From the NCBI GenBank assembly GCA_937870585.1, contig CALMZE010000054.1:1-45610 (forward strand): 45,610 nucleotides of DNA, written 5' to 3'. This DNA comes from an uncultured Sphingomonadales bacterium. Its GTDB lineage: Bacteria; Pseudomonadota; Alphaproteobacteria; Sphingomonadales; Sphingomonadaceae. The notes below the pieces were generated by a model that saw nothing but the letters and a program-made list of their open reading frames with translations, was not told the origin of the DNA and did not search any database. The translations under genes were made by a program, and so were the position numbers. Positions 33,997-41,032 of this stretch are shown in pieces. Positions within the stretch are counted from its first letter, which is position 1. Each line of letters starts with the position of its first letter.

Positions 33997-35025
33997 ATGA
34001 TTGAACTCACCCCAGAAATTGTGGGCGCTTATCTGGCCAGATCGGTGCCAGGCTGGGAGACGATTCAGATCTCCAGCATGGACCGGTTGCCACTTGGGGC
34101 CTCACGCGAGACGTTTCGGATCGATGCCTCTGTCACGGCAGCTGACGGAAAGAAGACCGACTACAAGATGATCCTGCGGCGCGATCCGCCTGCCAGTCTG
34201 GTCGATAGCGACCGGCTGACCGAATATGAAAGCTATCGCGCGATTTATGGTCATGGCATTCCTGTACCGCAGATGATCCATCTGGAGATGGACCCTGAGC
34301 AATTGGGCGGGGCCATTTCGATCGCCGAGGATATGCGCGGTTTTCACAACAGCGAATATCAGTTCGATATGGAGCCTTGGTGCAACCATATTCCCAAACT
34401 CGCCGAGCAGATGTGGAGCTATATGGGCAAGCTCGCTGCGGTGGAGATTGACGGGCTGGGCCTGGAGAGCTTCATGGACCCGGCGACGGTCGAGACGGCG
34501 GCCAAGCAACAGCTCGATTTCTGGGTTTCCAAATTCCGTCGCAACTGCATCTGCCCTGATCCGATCATGGAAGCCGCAATCCGCACGCTGGAGCGGACCT
34601 GCCCCGTCGCGAAGAAGCTGGCGATGGTTCATGGCGATTTCCGCGCGGGCAACTTCCTCTACGACGAAGCGGGCGACATACATGCCATCCTCGACTGGGA
34701 AATGGCGCATATCGGTGATCCACTGGAGGATCTGACATGGAGCCTCAATCGTGGCTTTTGCTTTGGCAAGGATGATCGTCGTTCGGGCCTCGTCTCGCGC
34801 GAAGAAGCGATTGCGATCTGGGAAAAGGCGAGCGGCATGACCGCCGATCCGGCAGCGCTCGCCTGGTATGAGTTGTTCAGCTGCGTGAAGGCGCAGTCGC
34901 TCTGGGCCTCGGCGGCCAATGTCTGGCAGTCGGGCGAAAACCGCGACATCATCCTCGCTTATGCCAGCTGGTGGCTCCAGAATACGGAGAACAAGGCCAT
35001 GCTCGAAATCATGGGGCGTCTATGA
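33997..35025 (+). CDS. APH/choline-kinase-like phosphotransferase family protein
   Basis: This 342-residue kinase-fold protein has the catalytic loop MVHGDFRAGNFLYD (near 209-222) and the metal motif AILDWEMAHIGDPLEDL, as in aminoglycoside and homoserine kinases. The large family is often linked to acyl-CoA dehydrogenases (the ACAD10/11 N-domain), where it phosphorylates 4-hydroxyacyl-CoA; antibiotic resistance need not be implied. ATG 33997 is used because homology-like sequence (IELTPEIVGAYL) begins there; AGGAG is 14 bases upstream, somewhat far, so GTG 33982 remains possible. It overlaps the next small gene by ATGA. Confidence 0.87.
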   Translation: MIELTPEIVGAYLARSVPGWETIQISSMDRLPLGASRETFRIDASVTAADGKKTDYKMILRRDPPASLVDSDRLTEYESYRAIYGHGIPVPQMIHLEMDPEQLGGAISIAEDMRGFHNSEYQFDMEPWCNHIPKLAEQMWSYMGKLAAVEIDGLGLESFMDPATVETAAKQQLDFWVSKFRRNCICPDPIMEAAIRTLERTCPVAKKLAMVHGDFRAGNFLYDEAGDIHAILDWEMAHIGDPLEDLTWSLNRGFCFGKDDRRSGLVSREEAIAIWEKASGMTADPAALAWYELFSCVKAQSLWASAANVWQSGENRDIILAYASWWLQNTENKAMLEIMGRL

Positions 35026-35465
35026 AACCCGATATCTCACTTGTCCTTCAGGACCACGCCACCCGCCTTGCGGAAAGCATCGTCCCCAAACTGAGCGGCT
35101 TTGAAGCTAATGGTGCGGCCATGATGTCCGCCATGCTGGTGATGATCGGCGAAGAATGGGAGCGCGGAGCTGCCCGCCGTGTTGAGGAAAACACGGCCAT
35201 CCGCGCGCTCTTCACGCAGGCCTTGCCGCTTGTGACTGACGCTGCGCTGTCTACGCGCATCAAGGCGCTGGCCGCCGGTCATGATGAGGATCTGCATATT
35301 TCAGCGCTGGACAAGGCGAATGCTGAACTCCGCACCGAATTGATTGCCCTGCAGACACATGTCGAAGGTCTCGACAGCGATGCCGCACGCGGGGTGAACG
35401 ATGCAATTTGGGCTGAATTGTCCGCGTCTGTGAAGCGCCGCGCACTCAGCAGCGCGAATTTCTAA
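35022..35465 (+). CDS. Conserved-looking helical protein coupled to the kinase, 147 aa
   Basis: I do not recognise this protein. It is predicted to be nearly all alpha-helical from its Ala/Leu/Glu/Arg pattern, with no signal peptide or membrane segment. A polar segment ALAAGHDEDLHISALDKANAELR in the middle could form a coiled coil. Its start is inside the kinase stop (ATGA), indicating a partner or regulatory subunit made in step with the kinase. A hairpin follows the stop. The composition is coding-like throughout. Confidence 0.75.
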   Translation: MKPDISLVLQDHATRLAESIVPKLSGFEANGAAMMSAMLVMIGEEWERGAARRVEENTAIRALFTQALPLVTDAALSTRIKALAAGHDEDLHISALDKANAELRTELIALQTHVEGLDSDAARGVNDAIWAELSASVKRRALSSANF

Positions 35466-35477
35466 ATGGGGGCTGAA

Positions 35478-35503
35478 AACCGGGAGGGTCCGCCTTCCCG
35501 GTT
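35478..35503. terminator. Hairpin between convergent kinase operon and luxR
   Basis: AACCGGGA pairs with TCCCGGTT across a 10-base loop. It lies in the 40-base gap between the two convergent genes. On the plus strand it is followed by CTCTAAA; on the minus strand by TTCAGCC. It probably terminates both transcripts, though the T runs are poor. Confidence 0.55.
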
Positions 35504-35505
35504 CT

Positions 35506-36258
35506 CTAAAATCCGGCAGCGCTCATTCGAGAGACCAACGCGGCGCGGTTCTGGATTCCGAGCTTGCGGTAAATGCGCCGCAGGTGGTTCTCCACTGAAT
35601 GCTCCGAAATCTGGGCCAGCCAAGCGATTTCCTTGTTGCGCTTTCCATCACACACCAGTTGCGTAACCTGCCGTTCGCGGGCGGTCAGTCCGTTCACGAC
35701 AGGATCGGCCTCCGCCGCTCCACCATTCAACACCTCCAGCAAGCCCTTATAACCGGGGCCGCTGGACAGGAGCGCAGACAGGAGGCTGCTGGCAATCTTG
35801 GATTGGAGCACATCGATTCCCCAGGCGAGCCGCTCAACCGGCACGCTTTTGCGATAGGCCTTGTCCTTTAGCCGGTGCGCCCCAATCGTCAGATAGATTC
35901 GCGGATGCAACCGCATGACGGAAGCGCCGACCACATCCACATCCTCATGAGAAACGAACTGCCAATAGGGGGCTGCGCGAGAGCCGCACTGTTTTACATC
36001 AGGATCGGCAGCACCGTGAAAACGGGGCATTCCAGCGCATTCCTGTTCATAGACCAACGTATCGGTGAACGGATCGGCGTCGCAAATGCCAAAGCGTTCA
36101 TAGCGATCCAGCACTTCATCGCTCACGCCGAAATTGCCTAGAAAGCGCAAGCGTGTGGACGGCATTGTTTTGTCGCTGATCATCACACATGTGGAGGCAA
36201 TGTCACAGTCCTGAACCAGACTATGCGCAAAACTGCTTATCTCGTTCGACATTTGCAT
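35506..36258 (-). CDS. LuxR-type (GerE) transcriptional regulator
   Basis: This 250-residue protein has a C-terminal GerE helix-turn-helix (LTARERQVTQLVCDGKRNKE, then IAWLAQISEHSVENHLRRIYRKLG), the signature of LuxR/FixJ regulators. The N-terminal 180 residues show no receiver Asp pattern and no clear autoinducer-domain tryptophans, so the signal is unknown. GGAGAG lies 6 bases before the ATG. It is convergent with the kinase operon and is divergent from the GntR gene, with 246 bases between starts. It may be one candidate for the factor binding the shared 13-base motif. Confidence 0.9.
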   Translation of the reverse strand: MQMSNEISSFAHSLVQDCDIASTCVMISDKTMPSTRLRFLGNFGVSDEVLDRYERFGICDADPFTDTLVYEQECAGMPRFHGAADPDVKQCGSRAAPYWQFVSHEDVDVVGASVMRLHPRIYLTIGAHRLKDKAYRKSVPVERLAWGIDVLQSKIASSLLSALLSSGPGYKGLLEVLNGGAAEADPVVNGLTARERQVTQLVCDGKRNKEIAWLAQISEHSVENHLRRIYRKLGIQNRAALVSRMSAAGF

Positions 36259-36358
36259 GACCGTCTCTCCCGCTTTGCGCGCCCTGAGTCTCTGTCCGGT
36301 CGCGGCAGGCGGGACTATCCGCTGACGATCCTATGAATGTCAATAGAATTGGCTCATT

Positions 36359-36369
36359 TTGTCTGACAA
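36359..36369. promoter_or_regulatory. GntR/FadR-type operator TTGTCTGACAA
   Basis: TTGTCTGACAA is a perfect 5-1-5 palindrome matching the T-N-G-T-N3-A-C-N-A consensus known for FadR-subfamily GntR regulators. It lies about 136 bases upstream of the GntR start and about 100 upstream of luxR, so the adjacent GntR protein is its likely ligand. Confidence 0.55.
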
Positions 36370-36417
36370 TAATATTGGACAGAACGATGAGAATATGCCA
36401 GAAATCCGCCGATAGTG

Positions 36418-36432
36418 ACGATAATTAATCGT
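36418..36432. promoter_or_regulatory. Dyad ACGAT-N5-ATCGT upstream of the GntR gene
   Basis: ACGATAATTAATCGT has 5-base inverted arms around an AT-rich centre, about 73 bases before the GntR start. It may be an operator or part of an AT-rich promoter; which protein binds is unclear. Confidence 0.35.
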
Positions 36433-36504
36433 TAGAAATGTGCAAAATTCGGAACATTTCCGGCCAAAAAATGCACGGAATCCTGAGAATCGGAGATGAA
36501 AATA

Positions 36505-37236
36505 ATGATGTTGAGCGAAGGCGACTCGGTCCCGGAAACAGGCCCAGCCGATAGCGCCGACGCCAACGGCTCCGGCAGGGATGCGATACAACGCGTGACC
36601 GATGGCGTAATCTATTGCATCCGCACCGGCCAAATGGTGCCGGGCCAGCATCTGGTGGAAAGTGATCTGACGCGTCGGTTCGGCGTCAGTCGCGGCTCTC
36701 TGCGAGAGGGGCTGAAGCAACTCATGGCGTCTGGAATCGTCACGCTGACGCGCTATCGCGGGGCCTATATCTCCTCGCTGGATCGCAAGGGCGTGAGCGA
36801 TCTGCTCGAAGTGCTGGAGCCGCTCTGCACCATCGCTGCTCGACTGGCCGCGCAAAACTGCCGGTCAGATGCGGACAAAGCGCGGCTGCACGCCATCGCA
36901 ATTGAACTGGGGAGCGATGCCAATCGTGGCGGTGGCCATGCGGGCTATCTGGAAAATCGGCGCACCTTTTACGATCTGCTTATCAAAATGGGGGGCAATA
37001 CTGAATTGGGTCGCGTGATCCCGCTCGCCCGGACAGATCTGTTCCGCGCGCAGTTTGATCGTGCCCAAACCAAAGAGCAGCACAAACGCCACGCCAATGG
37101 CTATCTGAAAATTGCCGAAGCCGTAGCGGATAATGATCCAGGCCGGGCCGAGCGCGCGGTGCGCAAGCATTTTACCGGCACGCGTGAAACAAGCGCTGTG
37201 ATCCCCGAGCATGTGTTCAGCTCCGAAAGCTTGTGA
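36505..37236 (+). CDS. GntR family (FCD) transcriptional regulator
   Basis: This 243-residue regulator has an N-terminal winged helix (IYCIRTGQMVPGQHLVESDL, then TRRFGVSRGSLREGLKQLMASG), the GntR signature. The helical C-terminal domain (FCD type, LLEVLEPLCTIAARLAA) binds small acids and a metal. ATG 36505 is chosen because GGAG at 36492-36495 is 9 bases away, while ATG 36496 abuts it. A FadR-type dyad is upstream. It is followed by the CrtC/AttH-like gene 89 bases away on the same strand and may control it. Confidence 0.9.
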   Translation: MMLSEGDSVPETGPADSADANGSGRDAIQRVTDGVIYCIRTGQMVPGQHLVESDLTRRFGVSRGSLREGLKQLMASGIVTLTRYRGAYISSLDRKGVSDLLEVLEPLCTIAARLAAQNCRSDADKARLHAIAIELGSDANRGGGHAGYLENRRTFYDLLIKMGGNTELGRVIPLARTDLFRAQFDRAQTKEQHKRHANGYLKIAEAVADNDPGRAERAVRKHFTGTRETSAVIPEHVFSSESL

Positions 37237-37252
37237 GTCCGGAGCGTAGAGG

Positions 37253-37265
37253 ACGGGTTTCCGTC
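37253..37265 (+). promoter_or_regulatory. ACGGGTTTCCGTC motif, copy 2
   Basis: An identical 13-base copy lies in the gap between the GntR gene and the CrtC/AttH-like gene, 60 bases before the start of the latter. It is followed after a short interval by GGAAGG, as is copy 3. The position close to a promoter supports a regulatory role. Confidence 0.55.
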
Positions 37266-37325
37266 CATTATGGAAGGCCAGACCAGCGGCTAGACTGATG
37301 CCAAGATGCCCTTAGGAGTCTCCCG

Positions 37326-38447
37326 ATGCTGATCAAGTTCGACGATTATCCCATCCACCAAACCGCAGAGCCGCTGTCCTACATGGCCTCGTCAGAGCGT
37401 AACATGTATGCGCGTTACTGGTATAACGGCTATGATTTCGATGGCGAATTTTACATCGGCGTCGCCTTTGCTGCCTATCCCAATCGCGAGGTGATGGACG
37501 GCGCAGTGTCCATCGTTCGCAAGGATGGGTCTCAGCACAGTTTCCGCGCGTCCCGTCACCTCACGGGGGATCGCACCCAGCTCTTCGCTGGGCCGATGCG
37601 GCATACTATCGTCGAGCCGATGAAGACTATGAACATCGTGGTTGAGCCGAACGACACCGGCTTTTCCTGCGATCTCTGGTTCCATGCGACCACCGTTGCG
37701 CATGAGGAGCCGGCAGACAAGATGATGCAGGGTGTGCGCACCGTGGCTCAGATGAAGCGCTTCAGCCAGTTTGGCCGCTGGGAAGGCTGGATTGAAGTCA
37801 ATGGCGTGCGCACCGAGATCAGCGCCAAAACCACCTATGGCACCAAGGATCGCTCCTGGGGCTGGCGCTGGACCGGGGAGAGCGAAAAGGGCGTGTCGCG
37901 GGACATTCCCACGCAGCTCTTCTGGCTGTGGGCACCCATCCATTGGGAAGATCGCTGCACCCATTGGGGTCAACATGAATATGAAGATGGCAAGCGCTGG
38001 AAAGAGTTTGCGCAGGTCTTCACCACCTTTGACCGGAACAGTGACTTTGACACGCTGGACGAACATCAGGTGGCAGAAGCAGTTTGCGGCGATCACCGGC
38101 TGGAATTCACGCCGGGCACGCGCCTGATCAGCCGCGCGGAGATCGACACCACCTATCCCGATGGCCGCAAGGAGACCTTCGTTCTGGAGCCGCTGCTGCG
38201 CTATCACATGTATGGCACCGGCTATAATCACCCGGAATGGGGCCATGGCTTTTACAAGGGCAAGGAAGCCTGGACCCTGGAAAGCTGGAACATCAACGAG
38301 ATTGATCGCAACGCCCCGCACTTCATGCACGTCCAGCAAGTCGTGCGCGCAACCTGCGGAGACAAGGTCGGCGTCGGCGCGCTTGAGCAATATATCGTCG
38401 GCCCGCACACCCGCTATGGCATGAAGGGCTTCCTTGATCCGCTTTGA
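37326..38447 (+). CDS. CrtC/AttH-like lipocalin-fold protein
   Basis: This 373-residue protein has no signal peptide. Its tryptophan- and tyrosine-rich beta segments (KDRSWGWRWTG, TQLFWLWAPIHWEDRCTH, and ISRAEIDTTYPDGRK) resemble the two-lipocalin-domain family that includes hydroxyneurosporene hydratase CrtC and AttH. CrtC hydrates a terpenoid double bond, so a hydratase or binding role on a hydrophobic compound is possible. The specific function is not known. AGGAG is 7 bases before the ATG. It is co-directional with the zinc dehydrogenase 36 bases downstream, suggesting consecutive steps such as hydration then oxidation. Confidence 0.7.
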   Translation: MLIKFDDYPIHQTAEPLSYMASSERNMYARYWYNGYDFDGEFYIGVAFAAYPNREVMDGAVSIVRKDGSQHSFRASRHLTGDRTQLFAGPMRHTIVEPMKTMNIVVEPNDTGFSCDLWFHATTVAHEEPADKMMQGVRTVAQMKRFSQFGRWEGWIEVNGVRTEISAKTTYGTKDRSWGWRWTGESEKGVSRDIPTQLFWLWAPIHWEDRCTHWGQHEYEDGKRWKEFAQVFTTFDRNSDFDTLDEHQVAEAVCGDHRLEFTPGTRLISRAEIDTTYPDGRKETFVLEPLLRYHMYGTGYNHPEWGHGFYKGKEAWTLESWNINEIDRNAPHFMHVQQVVRATCGDKVGVGALEQYIVGPHTRYGMKGFLDPL

Positions 38448-38483
38448 TCTCGCGGTCTGAGGTTATGACAACAGGAGAAAGTG

Positions 38484-39557
38484 ATGCGCGCGGCAGTTTT
38501 CCACAATGGCAAGTTCCAGATCGAACAGGTTGCTGATCCCTCTCCTGTTGCGGGTCAATTGCTCGTGCGGCCGATTGTGTGCGGCATTTGCGGGTCTGAC
38601 CTCTCCATCCGCAAAGATGCCCCGCATCTGTGCGATGTGCTGCACCGCGCCGGATTCCGAGGGTTCATGGACCCGGCCAAGCCCGTGGTGATGGGGCACG
38701 AATTCACCTGCGAAGTGATCGATACCGGCAAGGATTGCACGCGCTTCCGCAAGGGAGACAGGCTGGTTGCCCTGCCCTTCCTAGGCTCGCCGGAGGGTGT
38801 GCAACTGCTTGGCTATTCCAATGGTTATAACGGTGCTTTTGCCGAAGCGATGCTGGTTGACGAAGCTGCTGCGACGCTTGTGCCCGGCGACGTGCCCGAT
38901 GATGTGGCCGCACTCGCTGAACCGCTTGCCGTGGCAGTCCACGCCATCAATGCGGCCCGTCCGGACAAGGATTGCGCCTTTGGTGTGGTCGGCTGCGGGC
39001 CGGTCGGTCTGTTTGTGATCGCGCGGTTGAAGGCGATGGGGCTTGGCCCTGTCGTTGCCATCGAGCCCAACCCCGCACGCCGGGCGCTCGCGGAAAAGAT
39101 GGGCGCGGATTTGGTGTTCGGCGCGAATGATCCGGCGGCGAATGACTGGTGGGCTGGGCTCGGGCTTCCGGTTGGCCTCTCCGATTCCATGGCAGTTGAT
39201 CCGCTGACCAAGAAGCGGCAGCGCGCAATCTTCTTCGATTGCGTGGGGACGCCGGGGCTGCTCATGAACATCGCAGCCAACGCGCCGGTCGAATCGCTCA
39301 TCATCGGCATCGGCACCTGCAAGGATGATGACACAATTGAACCGGCCTTCCTGTTGCAGAAGGGCATCGGCATTCAGTTCGTCTTCGCCTACTCCCCGCA
39401 GGAATTTGCCGACGGGTTCGACATGATCTGCCGCAACCCGGACGCTCTGGCACCGATGATTTCACGCAGCGTCGGATTGGGCGGGCTCGACGAAGCCTTT
39501 GACGCGCTGGCAGGCGGCAAGGGGGACATCAAGATTCTGGTGCGCCCGGACTTGTGA
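38484..39557 (+). CDS. Zinc-binding alcohol dehydrogenase family protein
   Basis: This 357-residue MDR enzyme has the catalytic zinc motifs CGICGSD and GHEF and the Rossmann motif VVGCGPVGLFVIA. The structural-zinc cysteine cluster is missing, unlike the paralogue at 10701. An insert (PHLCDVLHRAGFRGFMDP) precedes GHEF. ATG 38484 is preferred to GTG 38481 because AGGAG is 6 bases upstream. It follows the CrtC/AttH-like gene and may oxidise its product. It is convergent with the split-dikinase operon, with only 21 bases between them. Confidence 0.9.
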   Translation: MRAAVFHNGKFQIEQVADPSPVAGQLLVRPIVCGICGSDLSIRKDAPHLCDVLHRAGFRGFMDPAKPVVMGHEFTCEVIDTGKDCTRFRKGDRLVALPFLGSPEGVQLLGYSNGYNGAFAEAMLVDEAAATLVPGDVPDDVAALAEPLAVAVHAINAARPDKDCAFGVVGCGPVGLFVIARLKAMGLGPVVAIEPNPARRALAEKMGADLVFGANDPAANDWWAGLGLPVGLSDSMAVDPLTKKRQRAIFFDCVGTPGLLMNIAANAPVESLIIGIGTCKDDDTIEPAFLLQKGIGIQFVFAYSPQEFADGFDMICRNPDALAPMISRSVGLGGLDEAFDALAGGKGDIKILVRPDL

Positions 39558-39578
39558 GGACCGGGCAGAGGCGACAGC

Positions 39579-40637
39579 CTACATATTCTTGAGCGTGTCC
39601 AATTGTGCCCGGAAAACGGTGCGTGATGGGCCGTCTTCACCAGACACGCCACCGCGCCGTTCAATCTCGGCGAGAACCGCTGCGTCCGCGCTGAAATCAT
39701 ACTCATATTTCTCTCGCCCGCCCTCTTGGGCAAACCAGCGATAGCTGTCGGCGAGCCCTTCGGCGATGGAGAGGCGCGGCTCCCAGCCCAAATCACGCCG
39801 GATCTTGTCGATGGAAAAGACCATGCTCCCCCGGCTGGCTTCAAGCCAATGCACAATGGGTGAGCGCATATCGGCGGGCATATCGTGTGGCATGTTGATG
39901 ATGTCCGGCTCAACTCCCACGGCCCCGGCCATCAGCTTCATATAGTTGATGATGCTCGAAAATTGCTTGCCCGCCACATTGTAAATCTGCCCGGCGGCCT
40001 GCGGCTTGCCAAGCACAGCAGCCAAGGCGCGCGCAGCGTCTCTCGTGTGGATGAAATGCACCATCGCCTCCACCTTGCCTGCGATGATGAGAGGCCGCCC
40101 CTCCTCCAGCCGTTTGAACGTCCCTGGTTCCCGGCTGACTGCAGGAGACATCGGCCCGCAGGTGTGGGTGACACGGAGCGCTGTGAAGGGAAATCCATTC
40201 GCGGCAAATTCCTGTGCGAGCATATCCTCACACTGCACCTTGCCCGCAGCATAGGCCCCGTAAAGCGCGGTCGCTGCATCGCGGCCAACGGCGGCATCCT
40301 CGGTTACTGGCTGGGCTTCGGCCATTTCATAAACCGCGATCGAGGACGTGAAGATGAAATGTTTCACCTTGCCCCGGAACAGCGCAATCATTGGGGCGAG
40401 ATGTTCCGGCGTGTAGCTGGTATTGTCGAACACCGCGTCGAACTGGTCTATGACCGGCCCGAGAACACGGTCAAACAGACCGGGCTCATGCCGGTCTCCA
40501 TGCAGGCGCGTGACGCCCGGCGGTAGCAACGGAGTCTCATGGCTGTTGAGCACGGTTACGTCATGCCCCTGCTCGACCAGCTCCTGCACCAGTTGCAACC
40601 CGATATAGCGGTTGCCGCCCATCACCAGCACCTTCAT
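39579..40637 (-). CDS. NAD-dependent epimerase/dehydratase family protein
   Basis: This 352-residue extended SDR has MKVLVMGGNRYIG at the N-terminus (GxGxxG variant), then TSSIAVYE and YAAGK as the catalytic Ser and Tyr/Lys pair. The motif NRYIG places it near the CSP41-like/sugar-epimerase group. Its start overlaps the biotinyl-like gene by ATGA, making it the last gene of the split-dikinase operon. The substrate could be a nucleotide sugar or a polyketide/terpenoid-type ketone; neither is shown. ATG 40637 is chosen since upstream codons run into the previous gene. Confidence 0.9.
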   Translation of the reverse strand: MKVLVMGGNRYIGLQLVQELVEQGHDVTVLNSHETPLLPPGVTRLHGDRHEPGLFDRVLGPVIDQFDAVFDNTSYTPEHLAPMIALFRGKVKHFIFTSSIAVYEMAEAQPVTEDAAVGRDAATALYGAYAAGKVQCEDMLAQEFAANGFPFTALRVTHTCGPMSPAVSREPGTFKRLEEGRPLIIAGKVEAMVHFIHTRDAARALAAVLGKPQAAGQIYNVAGKQFSSIINYMKLMAGAVGVEPDIINMPHDMPADMRSPIVHWLEASRGSMVFSIDKIRRDLGWEPRLSIAEGLADSYRWFAQEGGREKYEYDFSADAAVLAEIERRGGVSGEDGPSRTVFRAQLDTLKNM

Positions 40638-41032
40638 GCGTCGGCCTCCAGCGCAAGCGACATCAACGGCTGTCCACATTCGACAAGCGCCCCGGCCTGC
40701 TGATGGTGCCACGCCACATTACCAGCCTGATCGGCCACCATGTCGCGCTCTTCATCCAGCACGGCCACACGCCCATAGACAGTGCCGGGCTCCAGCCGCG
40801 TGCCGAGCGCGGCGAGACAGACCAGAGTGCCGAGATGCGGCGCGCACAGATCTATAGTAGGAATCGGAGCGGGGGCCGCCAACACCTGCCGGGCCTGATG
40901 GGCGCGAATGGCCGGATCGCGCGAGGCGAAGAGCGTCAGGCGATCCGTTACAATGTCGCAACTCTTCCAGTCGCTCTTCAGAAACGTCCGGAGCAGCGCG
41001 CGCGCTTCGAACAGCGGATCACCCTCAGCCAT
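40634..41032 (-). CDS. Biotinyl/lipoyl-domain-like protein without the acceptor lysine
   Basis: This 132-residue protein looks like an AccB-type carrier in its second half: APHLGTLVCLAALGTRLEPG, then YGRVAVLDEERDMVADQAG and VECGQPLMSLALE match the hammerhead fold. Where carriers have the (E)(A)MKM lysine, this has LDEERD, so it should not be biotinylated or lipoylated. The N-terminal helix (LFEARALLRTFLKSDWKSC) also resembles AccB. It overlaps the dikinase gene by 8 bases and the epimerase gene by 4. It may be a docking or scaffold subunit. The resemblance is by eye. Confidence 0.65.
   Translation of the reverse strand: MAEGDPLFEARALLRTFLKSDWKSCDIVTDRLTLFASRDPAIRAHQARQVLAAPAPIPTIDLCAPHLGTLVCLAALGTRLEPGTVYGRVAVLDEERDMVADQAGNVAWHHQQAGALVECGQPLMSLALEADA

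Noticed and set aside
37392-38408. Open frame of 338 codons on the minus strand, antisense to the CrtC/AttH-like gene
   Set aside because: The plus-strand gene has a good ribosome binding site and fold-like aromatic segments; the antisense frame is His- and Ala-rich with no domain.
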